Origin: Clostridiales bacterium
Lineage (GTDB): Bacteria; Bacillota; Clostridia; Oscillospirales; Oscillospiraceae
Assembly (NCBI GenBank): GCA_003150485.1
Contig: QALX01000004.1
Location: 117,997 to 181,996 of the forward strand
Direction of reading: 5' to 3'
DNA length: 64,000 nt
This document shows positions 57,409 through 64,000 of this stretch, piece by piece. The notes under the pieces are model-generated. The model was not told the DNA's origin. It saw nothing but the letters and a program-made list of their open reading frames with translations, and searched no databases. Numbering within the stretch: the first letter of the stretch is position 1; the number at the start of each line of letters is the position of its first letter. The position numbers were made by a program, and so were the translations under genes.

Positions 57409-58593
57409 ATGACCTTTGCAGAACTGAAAGCACTGGACCACCAATACACCATGCAGACCTACGGCCGCTTTGACGTGGCCCTGGACCACGGTCAGGGCGC
57501 CACCCTGTACGGCCTGGAGGGCGAGACCTACACCGATTTTGCCAGTGGCATCGGGGTGGCCAGCCTGGGCTACGGGCACCCGGCCTGGATCAAGGCCGTT
57601 GAGGACCAGGCCCATAAGCTGGGCCACGCCTCCAATCTGTTCTACACCGAGCCCTACGCCAAGCTGGCCGAAACCCTCTGCAAGCGCACCGGTATGGCCG
57701 CGGCCTTCTTCGCCAACGGCGGCGGCGAGGCCAACGAGGGTATCATCAAGCTGGCCCGGAAGTACAGCTTTGACAAATACGGCAAGGGCCGCTCCACCAT
57801 CATCACCCTTCACAACTCCTTCCACGGCCGCACCATCACCACCCTTCAGGCCACCGGTCAGGATGTGTTCCACCAGTACTTCTTCCCCTTCACCGAGGGC
57901 TTCCGCTACGCTGATGCCGACAGCCTGGATTCTGTCAAGGCCCAGGCCGGGGCGGACACCTGCGCCGTTATGCTGGAACTGATCCAGGGCGAGGGCGGTG
58001 TGCTGCCTCTGGACAAGGGATTTATCCAGGAGCTGGCCGCCTACTGCGCAGAAAACGACTATCTGCTGCTGGTAGATGAGGTTCAGACCGGCGTGGGCCG
58101 GACCGGCAGCCTGTTCTGCTTCCAGCAGTACGGCATCCAGCCCGACGCCATCACCTTCGCCAAGGGCATCGCTGGCGGCCTGCCCATGTCCGGCGTGCTG
58201 TGCAATGAGAAGTGCCGGAACGTGCTGGGCCCGGGGACCCACGCTACCACCTTCGGCGGAAATCCCATCGCCGCCGCAGCCGCCAATGCGGTGCTGGAGG
58301 TGCTGGACGACGCCATGATGGCCGAAATCAACCGCAAGGGCGCCTACCTGCGGGAGTCCATCGCTGCGTTCCAGTCCCCCTATGTGGAGACCGTCCGGGG
58401 GATGGGCCTGATGGTGGGCATCGTTCTCAAGGACGGCGCAGACCGCTCTGGGCTGGTCCAGAAGCTCTATGGTCAGAACCTGTTGGTCCTCACCGCAGGG
58501 CCCAGGACCATCCGGCTGCTGCCCCCGCTGGTCATCAATCAGGAGGAAATGGACGCAGGGCTGGCCGTGCTCAAGGACGTGCTGACCCACTAA
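57409..58593 (+). CDS. argD: Acetylornithine aminotransferase
   Basis: PLP-dependent class III transaminase making N-acetylornithine; 394 residues. The PLP lysine is K252 in ITFAKGIAGGLPMSG, preceded by LLVDEVQTGVGRTGSLF (the aspartate that binds the PLP nitrogen). FANGGGEANEGIIKLARKY is near residue 103. It is the last gene of the cluster; argF (ornithine carbamoyltransferase) is not in the window and must be elsewhere. A strong terminator follows. Confidence 0.95.
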   Translation: MTFAELKALDHQYTMQTYGRFDVALDHGQGATLYGLEGETYTDFASGIGVASLGYGHPAWIKAVEDQAHKLGHASNLFYTEPYAKLAETLCKRTGMAAAFFANGGGEANEGIIKLARKYSFDKYGKGRSTIITLHNSFHGRTITTLQATGQDVFHQYFFPFTEGFRYADADSLDSVKAQAGADTCAVMLELIQGEGGVLPLDKGFIQELAAYCAENDYLLLVDEVQTGVGRTGSLFCFQQYGIQPDAITFAKGIAGGLPMSGVLCNEKCRNVLGPGTHATTFGGNPIAAAAANAVLEVLDDAMMAEINRKGAYLRESIAAFQSPYVETVRGMGLMVGIVLKDGADRSGLVQKLYGQNLLVLTAGPRTIRLLPPLVINQEEMDAGLAVLKDVLTH

Positions 58594-58612
58594 ACATCAT
58601 CGCCTCTCTTTT

Positions 58613-58651
58613 CAGGGATGCCCGTGCCATGCGGGCGTCCCTGTTTTTTTC
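58613..58651 (+). terminator. Terminator of the arginine cluster
   Basis: A 12-position stem (58613-58624 with 58632-58643, one G-U pair) followed by seven T. Confidence 0.92.
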
Positions 58652-58728
58652 TCGCTTCCCTTGCTTTTTCCCTTATTTGGGGTACAATAAGGGTTGAAAT
58701 TATATTGTGAATCGAGGGAACTGACTTT

Positions 58729-59925
58729 ATGACTACCATTGATATTGTCTCCGGCTTTCTGGGAGCGGGCAAGACCACGCTGATTAAAAAACTCATTGCC
58801 GAGGCCTTCTCCGGCCAGAAAATCGTTTTGATTGAGAACGAATTTGGGGAGATCGGCATCGACGGCGGTTTCCTGCGGGACGCCGGCATTGAGATCACCG
58901 AGATGAACTCGGGCTGTATCTGCTGCTCCTTGGTGGGCGACTTCGGCCAGGCCCTGCGCCAGGTGCTGGAACAGTACCACCCCGACCGCATCCTCATTGA
59001 GCCCTCCGGCGTAGGCAAGCTCTCCGACGTGGCCAAGGCGGTGGGCCAGGTGGCCGGTGAGACCGACATGGTGCTGGGCAACGCCATCACCGTGGTCAAC
59101 GCCAAGAAGTGCAAGATGTATATGAAGAATTTTGGTGAGTTCTTCAACGACCAGATTCAGCACGCCGGGGCAGTGATGCTCAGCCGCAGCCAGGATATGG
59201 CGCCGGAAAAGCTCCAGGAAGTGGTGGACCTGATCCGCGGGGAAAACCCAAAGGCTGTCATCGTCACCACCCCCTGGGACCAGCTCACCGGTCCCCAGAT
59301 CCTCTCCGCCATGGCCGGCGGCGCCTCTCTGGCAGAGGAGCTGATGGCCCAGCTCCACGCCGAGCAGGACCACGAAGAGGATCACTGCTGTCATCACGAT
59401 CATGATCACGACCACGAGGACGGCCACTGCTGCCACCACGACCATGACCACGGCCACGAGGACGGCCACTGCTGCCACCACGACCATGACCACGGCCACG
59501 AGGACGGCCACTGCTGCCACCACGACCATGATCACGACCACGAGGACGGCCACTGCTGCCACCACGACCATGATCACGACCACGAGCATGAACACCACTA
59601 CGACGAAAACGGCGTGTGCAGCTGCGGCCACCACCATCACGGCCACGACGCAGACGAGGTGTTCACCTCCTGGGGGATGGAGACTCCCCGCCAGTTTACC
59701 GAGACGGAAATTCAGACGGCCCTCCAGGCCCTGGACAGCGGAGCCTACGGCGTGGTGCTCCGCTCCAAGGGCATTGTCCCCTGTGTGGACGGGACCTGGC
59801 TCCACTTCGACATGGTGCCCGGTGAGATTCAGGTGCGCCGGGGCGGCCCCGATTACACCGGACGGCTGTGCGTCATCGGCTCCCAGCTGAAGGAAACCGA
59901 AGTCCAGCAGCTGTTCTGCCTGTAA
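58729..59925 (+). CDS. COG0523-type GTPase (CobW/ZNG1-like metallochaperone) with a Cys/His-rich repeat
   Basis: A 398-residue metal-transfer GTPase. The P-loop is SGFLGAGKTTL (8-18), the metal motif CxCC is C63-I-C65-C66 in SGCICCSLVG, with IENEFGEIGIDG between. About residues 216-305 hold five 14-residue repeats of the form EDGHCCHHDHDHxH, followed by CSCGHHHHGH; these should bind several Zn, Ni or Co ions. A C-terminal CobW_C-like domain (residues about 320-398) ends the protein. It is the first of two related GTPase genes. Zinc allocation is the best guess; no Zur box is evident. Confidence 0.92.
   Translation: MTTIDIVSGFLGAGKTTLIKKLIAEAFSGQKIVLIENEFGEIGIDGGFLRDAGIEITEMNSGCICCSLVGDFGQALRQVLEQYHPDRILIEPSGVGKLSDVAKAVGQVAGETDMVLGNAITVVNAKKCKMYMKNFGEFFNDQIQHAGAVMLSRSQDMAPEKLQEVVDLIRGENPKAVIVTTPWDQLTGPQILSAMAGGASLAEELMAQLHAEQDHEEDHCCHHDHDHDHEDGHCCHHDHDHGHEDGHCCHHDHDHGHEDGHCCHHDHDHDHEDGHCCHHDHDHDHEHEHHYDENGVCSCGHHHHGHDADEVFTSWGMETPRQFTETEIQTALQALDSGAYGVVLRSKGIVPCVDGTWLHFDMVPGEIQVRRGGPDYTGRLCVIGSQLKETEVQQLFCL
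59374..59583 (+). repeat. Five in-frame 42-bp tandem repeats (Cys/His-rich)
   Basis: Five consecutive 42-bp units encode EDGHCCHHDHDHxH; the first unit is diverged and the others nearly identical. Such in-frame repeats vary in number by slippage, so the length may differ between strains. Confidence 0.9.
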
Positions 59926-59965
59926 CGGCCGCCACAGCTAACGGAAAGAGATGAGGTGACCAAGG

Positions 59966-60916
59966 ATGGCTCGAGAACCCATTCCCGTCTATATGATCTG
60001 CGGCTTTTTGGACGCAGGCAAGACCAATTTTATCGCTCCCATGCTCACCGGCGAGGAGTTCACCGAAGATGAGCGGACCCTGCTCCTGGTCTGTGAGGAG
60101 GGCGAAGAGGAGTATGACACCGAGGCATTGGGCAAACACAACGTCGTCCCCATCTTTCTGGAAGGGAAGGAGGATCTGACTCTGTCCAGAATGGAGGCTC
60201 TGGAGGCCGAATACCGCCCCACCCAAATCGTGGTGGAATACAACGGCATGTGGCAAATTGCCGAGGCCGTCCCCGCCTTCCCCCGGCACTGGGACCTGTA
60301 TCAGATCGTCACCATTGTGGAATCCCCCACCTTTAACAGCTATGCCAAAAACATGGCCAGTCTGATGATGGAAAAGCTCCGGGAGGCGGATTTGATCGTC
60401 TTTAACCGCTGCACCGACGAACTGGCGGAGGTCCTGCGGCAGCGCAACCTGAAGATGCTCAACCGCAGAGCGGAGATGTATCTGGAGTACGCCGGCGACG
60501 AAGACCGGATGGAGAACTACGATAACGGCCTGTGCCCCTTTGACCTGTCTGTACCGGTGCTGGAGCTGAGTGACGATGACTACGGCTTCTGGTACACCGA
60601 CTGCATGGACAACCCAGAGCGCTATGCGGGCAAAACGGTGAAATTCCGGGGCATCGTGGCCCAGTCCCCCAAGTTCCCCCACGGGATGTACGCGGCAGGC
60701 CGCTTCGGCATGGTCTGCTGCGCCGAGGACACCGCTTTTCTCGGGATGCTCTGCTCCGGACCCGAACACAAACAGCTGAAAACCAAGGATTGGGTGGAAA
60801 TCACCGCCAAGGTCCGTCTGAAGAACCTGAAGCTCCTGGGCGGCGAAGGCCCTGTCCTCTACACCACAAATGTCACGCCCTGCGCCGCTCCCGCAGACCC
60901 GCTGATCTACTTCTGA
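59966..60916 (+). CDS. COG0523-like GTPase joined to a DUF1980/YcgQ-like C-terminal domain
   Basis: A 316-residue protein. The N-terminal half resembles the GTPase next door: P-loop CGFLDAGKTNF (11-21), then IVVEYNGMW and LIVFNRCTD (an NKxD-like site), but it lacks the CxCC metal motif. The C-terminal part (about 205-316: YAGKTVKFRGIV, AAGRFGMVCCAEDTAFLGMLC, DWVEITAKV) resembles the C-terminal domain of YcgQ/TIGR03943 (DUF1980) proteins, which in other bacteria partner the YcgR permease near COG0523 genes. Fusing the two is unusual. Its gene follows the His-rich GTPase by 40 bp, so the two probably act together in metal handling. Confidence 0.72.
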   Translation: MAREPIPVYMICGFLDAGKTNFIAPMLTGEEFTEDERTLLLVCEEGEEEYDTEALGKHNVVPIFLEGKEDLTLSRMEALEAEYRPTQIVVEYNGMWQIAEAVPAFPRHWDLYQIVTIVESPTFNSYAKNMASLMMEKLREADLIVFNRCTDELAEVLRQRNLKMLNRRAEMYLEYAGDEDRMENYDNGLCPFDLSVPVLELSDDDYGFWYTDCMDNPERYAGKTVKFRGIVAQSPKFPHGMYAAGRFGMVCCAEDTAFLGMLCSGPEHKQLKTKDWVEITAKVRLKNLKLLGGEGPVLYTTNVTPCAAPADPLIYF

Positions 60917-60935
60917 AAATATCGCTGGAATCTTT

Positions 60936-60975
60936 TCGTTAAAAAGTTGACAATCCCGCCAAAGAAGTTTAAAAT
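60936..60975 (+). promoter_or_regulatory. rex promoter with a likely Rex operator
   Basis: TTGACA (60947-60952), a 17-bp spacer and TAAAAT (60970-60975). Overlapping the -35 is TCGTTAA-N4-TTGACAA (60936-60953), an imperfect copy of the clostridial Rex site TTGTTAA-N4-TTAACAA. This suggests Rex represses its own gene when NADH is low. Confidence 0.6.
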
Positions 60976-61015
60976 AACTGGGAGGATTACTTGGCTAAAG
61001 GAGCAATACACGATA

Positions 61016-61657
61016 ATGAAAAAGCGCAAAGTTTCCAACGCCGTCATCCGCCGTTTACCACGTTATTATCAGACTCTGGATCATCTATATAAAGAAGGCC
61101 ACGTTCGTATCTCTTCCTCTGCACTGGGTAATTACATGGGTGTTACCGCATCTCAAATTCGCCAGGATCTCAGCTGTTTTGGCGAATTTGGCCAGCAAGG
61201 TTACGGTTATACGATCCCCGATCTTCGCAACGAAGTTGCTGAGATCTTGGGGATGACGCGAGGATACCGCGCCGTGATTCTCGGTGCCGGCAATCTGGGC
61301 CGCGCTCTGATTAAGAACTTTCACTTTAAGGAAAGCGGGTTTGACCTGCTGGCCGCGTTTGACACCGATCCCAACATCGTCGGTACGTTAATTAACGGCA
61401 TTGCAGTCCACCCTCTCTCCGAACTGGATTCTTTTGTGGTAGAAAATAAAATCAGCGTGGGGATTTTAACCGTCCCCAGATGTGCCGCACAAAACTTGGC
61501 ACAAAAGCTGGTGGATGATGGCGTAAAGGGTATTTGGAATTTCACCAACACCGAAATCGATCTCACTTCCCCTGATGTGACGGTGGAAAGCATTCATTTT
61601 GCCGACTCCCTCTTGGCACTGAGCTACCTGATCTCTAGCCCGCCACCGGAAAAATGA
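61016..61657 (+). CDS. rex: Redox-sensing transcriptional repressor Rex
   Basis: NADH/NAD+-responsive repressor of fermentation genes; 213 residues. The winged helix is at 1 to about 80 (VSNAVIRRLPRYYQTLDHLYKEG, SSALGNYMGVTASQIRQDLSCFGEFGQQGYGY, in two stretches), and the Rossmann domain has ILGAGNLGRAL near 86-96. C-terminal VPRCAAQNLAQKLVDDGVKGIWNFT is typical. ATG 61016 follows AAAGGAG at a slightly long distance. Codon use is less GC-biased than neighbouring metabolic genes, as often for conserved regulators. Confidence 0.95.
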   Translation: MKKRKVSNAVIRRLPRYYQTLDHLYKEGHVRISSSALGNYMGVTASQIRQDLSCFGEFGQQGYGYTIPDLRNEVAEILGMTRGYRAVILGAGNLGRALIKNFHFKESGFDLLAAFDTDPNIVGTLINGIAVHPLSELDSFVVENKISVGILTVPRCAAQNLAQKLVDDGVKGIWNFTNTEIDLTSPDVTVESIHFADSLLALSYLISSPPPEK

Positions 61658-61667
61658 TGCGCCAACC

Positions 61668-61700
61668 AAAAGCAGCGACCATAGCGGCCGCTGCTTTTTT
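61668..61700 (+). terminator. Terminator after rex
   Basis: A 10-bp stem (61668-61677 with 61689-61698) followed by a T run. Confidence 0.85.
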
Positions 61701-61799
61701 CGTTCTTTCCCCTGCACCCATCTCCCCCTTTCGCATAGGATGAATTGAAGCCCGGTGCTTCCGGACTCAAATATCTTTCTCTTTAGGAGGTACGCATTT

Positions 61800-61862
61800 A
61801 TGGGATGCTGTAATAACGGTTGGGGCGGCGGCGGCTGCCTGTGGAGTAGTATTCAGCATTGA
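61800..61862 (+). CDS. Tiny Cys/Gly-rich peptide (20 aa), possibly truncated
   Basis: A 20-codon open frame, MGCCNNGWGGGGCLWSSIQH, behind a perfect AGGAGGT ribosome site eight bases before the ATG. The start recalls small Cys/Gly-rich clostridial peptides that usually continue with a hydrophobic segment and a second Cys cluster. Here the frame stops exactly where the sequence turns AT-rich, so the original gene may have been cut by insertion of the island to the right. The gene is real only if its ribosome site is used; no function is assigned. Confidence 0.4.
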   Translation: MGCCNNGWGGGGCLWSSIQH

Positions 61863-61925
61863 TTTTTCGTTGATATATCAGCATTTTAATTTTGAAAGTT
61901 AGTTTTATGTTAGTTGATAAACGCA

Positions 61926-61960
61926 AAAGACCAGGGGCGCTTCTACCCCTGGTCTTTCTC
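61926..61960 (+). terminator. Hairpin terminator at the left edge of the AT-rich region
   Basis: A perfect 12-bp stem (61926-61937 with 61946-61957) ending in a T-rich tail. It would end the transcript of the tiny peptide gene. Confidence 0.8.
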
Positions 61961-62243
61961 TGTATCCTGTCGATCAGTTTCAGGACAGCTCTCTCTGCAC
62001 GACAAATCATATCAACATTCATATGTATTGTCAATGTAAATCGTTCGGCATAGTTCGACAACGGGGATATTAGGAACTTATTCACTTACCCCCAATTTTT
62101 TCGACCTATCCTTTTCCAACTTAAAATATTGGGCTCTACTAAACCGATCTTTAAAGAGCGATTTTAATTGTATGACCGCGACGAGGTAAAGCAACATCTC
62201 CTTCCTTTACACTTTATTTTGCCTTTAACCATAGATTTGTAAG
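61961..62243. other. AT-rich gap without a supported gene
   Basis: About 280 bp of AT-rich sequence. Open frames across it are short or run through terminators. No RNA family pattern, repeat or strong promoter is seen until the TTGACA at 62244. Confidence 0.5.
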
Positions 62244-62272
62244 TTGACATTTTCCGAAGTCTTGAGTATTAT
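62244..62272 (+). promoter_or_regulatory. Near-consensus sigma-A promoter
   Basis: TTGACA, a 17-bp spacer and TATTAT. Transcription should begin near 62279, just before the folded segment 62291-62365, and 230 bp before the first island gene. Confidence 0.75.
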
Positions 62273-62278
62273 AATAAT

Positions 62279-62365
62279 TAAGATAATATTAACGCCTCAC
62301 ATTCTCGAAGCCTTGCGTTCCTATGCGGGGTCCTTGTGTAGGAAGTGTCAGGCGTTTTTATTTTG
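62279..62365 (+). ncRNA. Candidate small structured RNA
   Basis: A predicted transcript of about 85 nt begins at the promoter above. AACGCCT (62291-62297) pairs with AGGCGTT (62350-62356); the stem continues as CAC/GTG and TTC/GAA around a bulge, closing a loop of about 37 nt (62305-62341). A T-rich run (62355-62365) follows, so the closing stem also works as a terminator. It does not match a tRNA, SRP RNA, 6S or common riboswitch pattern. It might be an independent small RNA, a leader controlling the two genes downstream, or an RNA antitoxin; none of these is shown by the sequence. Confidence 0.5.
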
Positions 62366-62467
62366 GCTCTATGCGAGAGAGCTGTGCTTGCAAAATATTT
62401 TCTGGATGTTAGAGGACTGTAAGTTGTGGCAGAATTTTTAACCTGCAACTAAAATTAACTATTATTG

Positions 62468-62473
62468 TATAAT
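62468..62473 (+). promoter_or_regulatory. Perfect -10 box (TATAAT) of the island operon
   Basis: TATAAT 35 bp before the first island gene, with a poor -35. With the stop of the small RNA upstream, it probably drives the two-gene operon. Confidence 0.5.
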
Positions 62474-62507
62474 CCGTTGTTATAAAAATAAATCGAGGGC
62501 ATGATCT

Positions 62508-62963
62508 ATGACAGATGCTGAATTTGAATGTTTACTACAGATGTCAAAAAATTTTGTCAAATACAAAGTTGATTTACCGCAGAACAACGAGAGTTCAGTA
62601 TTTGATTTAGTAGGAAATGTACCCACTGAAAAATTTTTTCTTGATATTGATCGACGCGGCAAAATAGAATTATCAAAATTTAAAATCCAAACTAGATATG
62701 CTACAACTAAATTTCCTCTAGTTAGAATCGACATTGATTCTCCCCCTCATCTAAATCCGGATGGCACCAAAACTTCTCGCAATCACATTCATATTTATAA
62801 AGATATGGGAACTATGGATACCGGCAATCTCCCATGGGCATATAATCTGGATGAATTTTACAAGTTTGATTTTGTTGATAAACGCATCGACTTTATGTAT
62901 ATATTCCATGCGTTTTGCAAATATTGCAATATTAACACTGACAATATACAGGGCGTGGTTTAA
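62508..62963 (+). CDS. DUF6978-like protein of the AT-rich island (gene 1 of 2)
   Basis: A 151-residue soluble protein in AT-rich DNA, clearly different in base and codon use from the rest of the window. It starts MTDAEFECLLQMSKNF and contains KIELSKFKIQTRYATTKFPLVRIDID, then PHLNPDGTKTSRNHIHIYKDMG with an Asn-His-x-His pattern, and ends with an aromatic-rich helix (FYKFDFVDKRIDFMYIFHAFCKYC). I associate this pattern with DUF6978, a family of unknown function (from memory, moderate certainty). The His/Asn-rich central block could be catalytic. Its stop shares one base with the start of gene 2, so the two are translationally coupled. Toxin or defence component is an inference from context. Confidence 0.6.
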   Translation: MTDAEFECLLQMSKNFVKYKVDLPQNNESSVFDLVGNVPTEKFFLDIDRRGKIELSKFKIQTRYATTKFPLVRIDIDSPPHLNPDGTKTSRNHIHIYKDMGTMDTGNLPWAYNLDEFYKFDFVDKRIDFMYIFHAFCKYCNINTDNIQGVV

Positions 62964-63736
62964 TGAAAGCAGATGCTAACTTAGATTTTTGCAATCTGTA
63001 CCTGAGTTGGATAAAACAGAACATTGATCAGTTTAAGGTAAGTGATAATACCTTCAGGTTAACTATGCCATTTTTAGACAGAAACAATGATCAGATAGAA
63101 ATTTATATCACAAAAAGCAATGGAAGTTATTTAATAACAGATGATGGGGCCACACTAAATGATTTATTTCTAAGCGGATTTGAAATCTCGAAAAATAGTA
63201 AACGGGAAAATATCTTAAATTCAATTGTAGCAGCACATGGGGTTAGGCGAACTGCCGATAATGAGCTCGAGGTAGAGTGCACAGTTGATGATTTGCCTAT
63301 GAAAAAGCATCTGCTTGCTCAGTGCATGCTAAAAGTGAGCGACATGTTCTATTTAACTCGGAATAATGTGCAGTCGCTTTTTTTGGATGATGTTCAAAGA
63401 TTTCTTGACATGCATGACGTCCGCTATGTGCCCAATATATCTATAACCGGAAAAAGTAAACTTACAACGCATTATGATTTTGTGATAGCACACTCTAAAT
63501 CATCCCATGAAAGGTTAATTAAAGTTGTCAATAATATGGATAGAAATGCGGCAAAGAGTATTATTTTTTCTTGGAATGATATAAGAGAAACTAGGCCCAA
63601 TGCACAGGCATTTGCGTTTATTCAGAATGTCGACAAAAAGGTTCCGGAGGATGCAATAGGAGCTCTTACAGAATATGATATTCGACCACTCTTGTGGTCC
63701 GAAAAAGAAAGTTATATTGAAGAGCTAACCGCATAA
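62963..63736 (+). CDS. DUF1828/DUF1829-domain protein of the AT-rich island (gene 2 of 2)
   Basis: A 257-residue soluble protein. The N-terminal part (residues about 20-95) has the DUF1828 look: PFLDRNNDQIEIYITKSNGSYLITDDGATLNDLFLSGFEI, in consecutive strands. The C-terminal part (about 125-250), with VRYVPNISITGKSKLTTHYDFVIAHSK and AKSIIFSWNDIRETRPNAQAFAFI, matches the DUF1829 companion domain. These domains are linked to mobile islands, and no enzymatic role is established to my knowledge. The final YDIRPLLWSEKESYIEELTA is charged. It overlaps gene 1 by one base and ends before a strong symmetric terminator. Confidence 0.72.
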   Translation: MKADANLDFCNLYLSWIKQNIDQFKVSDNTFRLTMPFLDRNNDQIEIYITKSNGSYLITDDGATLNDLFLSGFEISKNSKRENILNSIVAAHGVRRTADNELEVECTVDDLPMKKHLLAQCMLKVSDMFYLTRNNVQSLFLDDVQRFLDMHDVRYVPNISITGKSKLTTHYDFVIAHSKSSHERLIKVVNNMDRNAAKSIIFSWNDIRETRPNAQAFAFIQNVDKKVPEDAIGALTEYDIRPLLWSEKESYIEELTA

Positions 63737-63740
63737 GACT

Positions 63741-63788
63741 GTAAAAAGACCGGGAGCGTATCAAGAGATATGCTCCCGGTCTTTTTAC
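63741..63788. terminator. Long symmetric terminator at the right edge of the island
   Basis: A 17-bp perfect stem (63741-63757 with 63772-63788) with extra inner pairs. Its right arm contains the stop codon of the convergent minus-strand gene, so it serves both directions. Confidence 0.9.
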
Positions 63789-64000
63789 ACCTTTGCCCTG
63801 ACAACCGCCAGCACATCCCGCTTCCACTCGTACCCGGAGGACACCAGCAGATCGGTATACTGCTTCTTTCCGTTGATGGGCTGTCCTTCCCGGGCGGTCA
63901 GGATGGCCGGAGTGCCGCCGATCGGGTCATAGATGCCAATGGAGCTGTCATGGACCAGCACGTCCCCCGGCTTGAGCTTGCCCTTGTAGTCGGCGATCCG
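63785..64000 (-). CDS. C-terminal end of an unidentified protein (5' part outside the window)
   Basis: The last 71 residues of a GC-rich minus-strand gene; its frame is open to the window edge and ends at TAA (63787-63785). Visible sequence includes LKPGDVLVHDSSIGIYDPIG and GYEWKRDVLAVVRAKV at the C-terminus. The GDVLVHD stretch is loosely like the entry strand of NlpC/P60-type domains, but this is too little to assign a family. Base composition is that of the main chromosome, so the AT-rich island ends before it. Confidence 0.6.
   Translation of the reverse strand, partial: RIADYKGKLKPGDVLVHDSSIGIYDPIGGTPAILTAREGQPINGKKQYTDLLVSSGYEWKRDVLAVVRAKV

Noticed and set aside
59374..59583. Regular repeats that could suggest a CRISPR array
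   Set aside because: Units are contiguous without spacers and in frame with the GTPase gene.
61798..62085. A 95-codon minus-strand frame
   Set aside because: It crosses the terminator hairpin at 61926-61960, lacks a ribosome site and is antisense to the tiny peptide frame.
62291..62358. A tRNA or SRP RNA in the folded segment before the island genes
   Set aside because: No cloverleaf, T-loop GTTCRA or SRP GGAAGCAG-type core fits.

Overview
The window is a chromosomal segment of a GC-rich, low-redundancy, spore-forming anaerobic Firmicute. The most likely source is a gut member of the Oscillospiraceae (Flavonifractor / Pseudoflavonifractor / Lawsonibacter-like); this is inference. It rests on sporulation genes (spoVAC, spmA, spmB), an AbrB regulator, a 2[4Fe-4S] clostridial ferredoxin, a Rex repressor, a CIRCE operator, a split glycine decarboxylase (gcvPA/gcvPB) and strong AGGAGG-type ribosome sites. 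No rRNA, tRNA, CRISPR array, prophage or IS transposase gene was seen.

Layout. 1-4.4 kb: the end of a TrkA-type K+ transport subunit, a membrane-anchored LysR-substrate-domain protein, and kdpD-kdpE without kdpFABC. 4.4-6 kb: a hydrolase and a YbjN-like protein. 6-14.6 kb: a glycine-riboswitch-controlled glycine cleavage operon (gcvT-glyA fusion, gcvH, gcvPA, gcvPB, lplA, lpdA). 14.6-26.3 kb: mostly housekeeping genes (MBL hydrolase, membrane HTH regulator, spoVAC, AhpD-like protein with HxlR regulator, hemW, RluA-type synthase, amidohydrolase, birA, spmAB, abrB, rsmI, trmN6). 26.7-38 kb: an EF-G paralogue, HAD phosphatase, SDR, a large degenerate P-type-ATPase-like membrane protein, rlmB, ftsH, metF and a DUF975 protein. 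38-45.7 kb: protein quality control (CIRCE-hsp20-clpB, a ClC channel, clpC). 45.7-51.3 kb: murE-dapF, a TetR regulator, a PutP symporter and ferredoxin. 51.3-58.6 kb: the arginine cluster argG-argH-argC-argJ-argB-argD behind an ARG box. 58.7-61.7 kb: two COG0523-type GTPases and rex. 61.8-63.8 kb: an AT-rich island with a candidate small RNA and a two-gene module (DUF6978-like plus DUF1828/1829-like). The last 216 bases are the 3' end of an unidentified gene on the minus strand.

The strongest unexplained signal is a pair of diverged, about 270-280 bp intergenic elements (26375-26655 and 42879-43147). Each is a string of seven hairpins in the same order. Most stems differ between copies but stay base-paired, while one 13-nt hairpin loop and its flank are identical. 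The second is the AT-rich island near the right end, which looks recently acquired and has the two-gene form of a toxin-antitoxin or defence module.

How the genes work together: the gcv operon turns glycine into CO2, ammonia and methylene-THF; the fused SHMT-like domain and the distant metF use the same folate pool. hsp20 and clpB form a heat-shock operon under HrcA/CIRCE. The arg genes make a nearly complete glutamate-to-arginine route, lacking argF in view.
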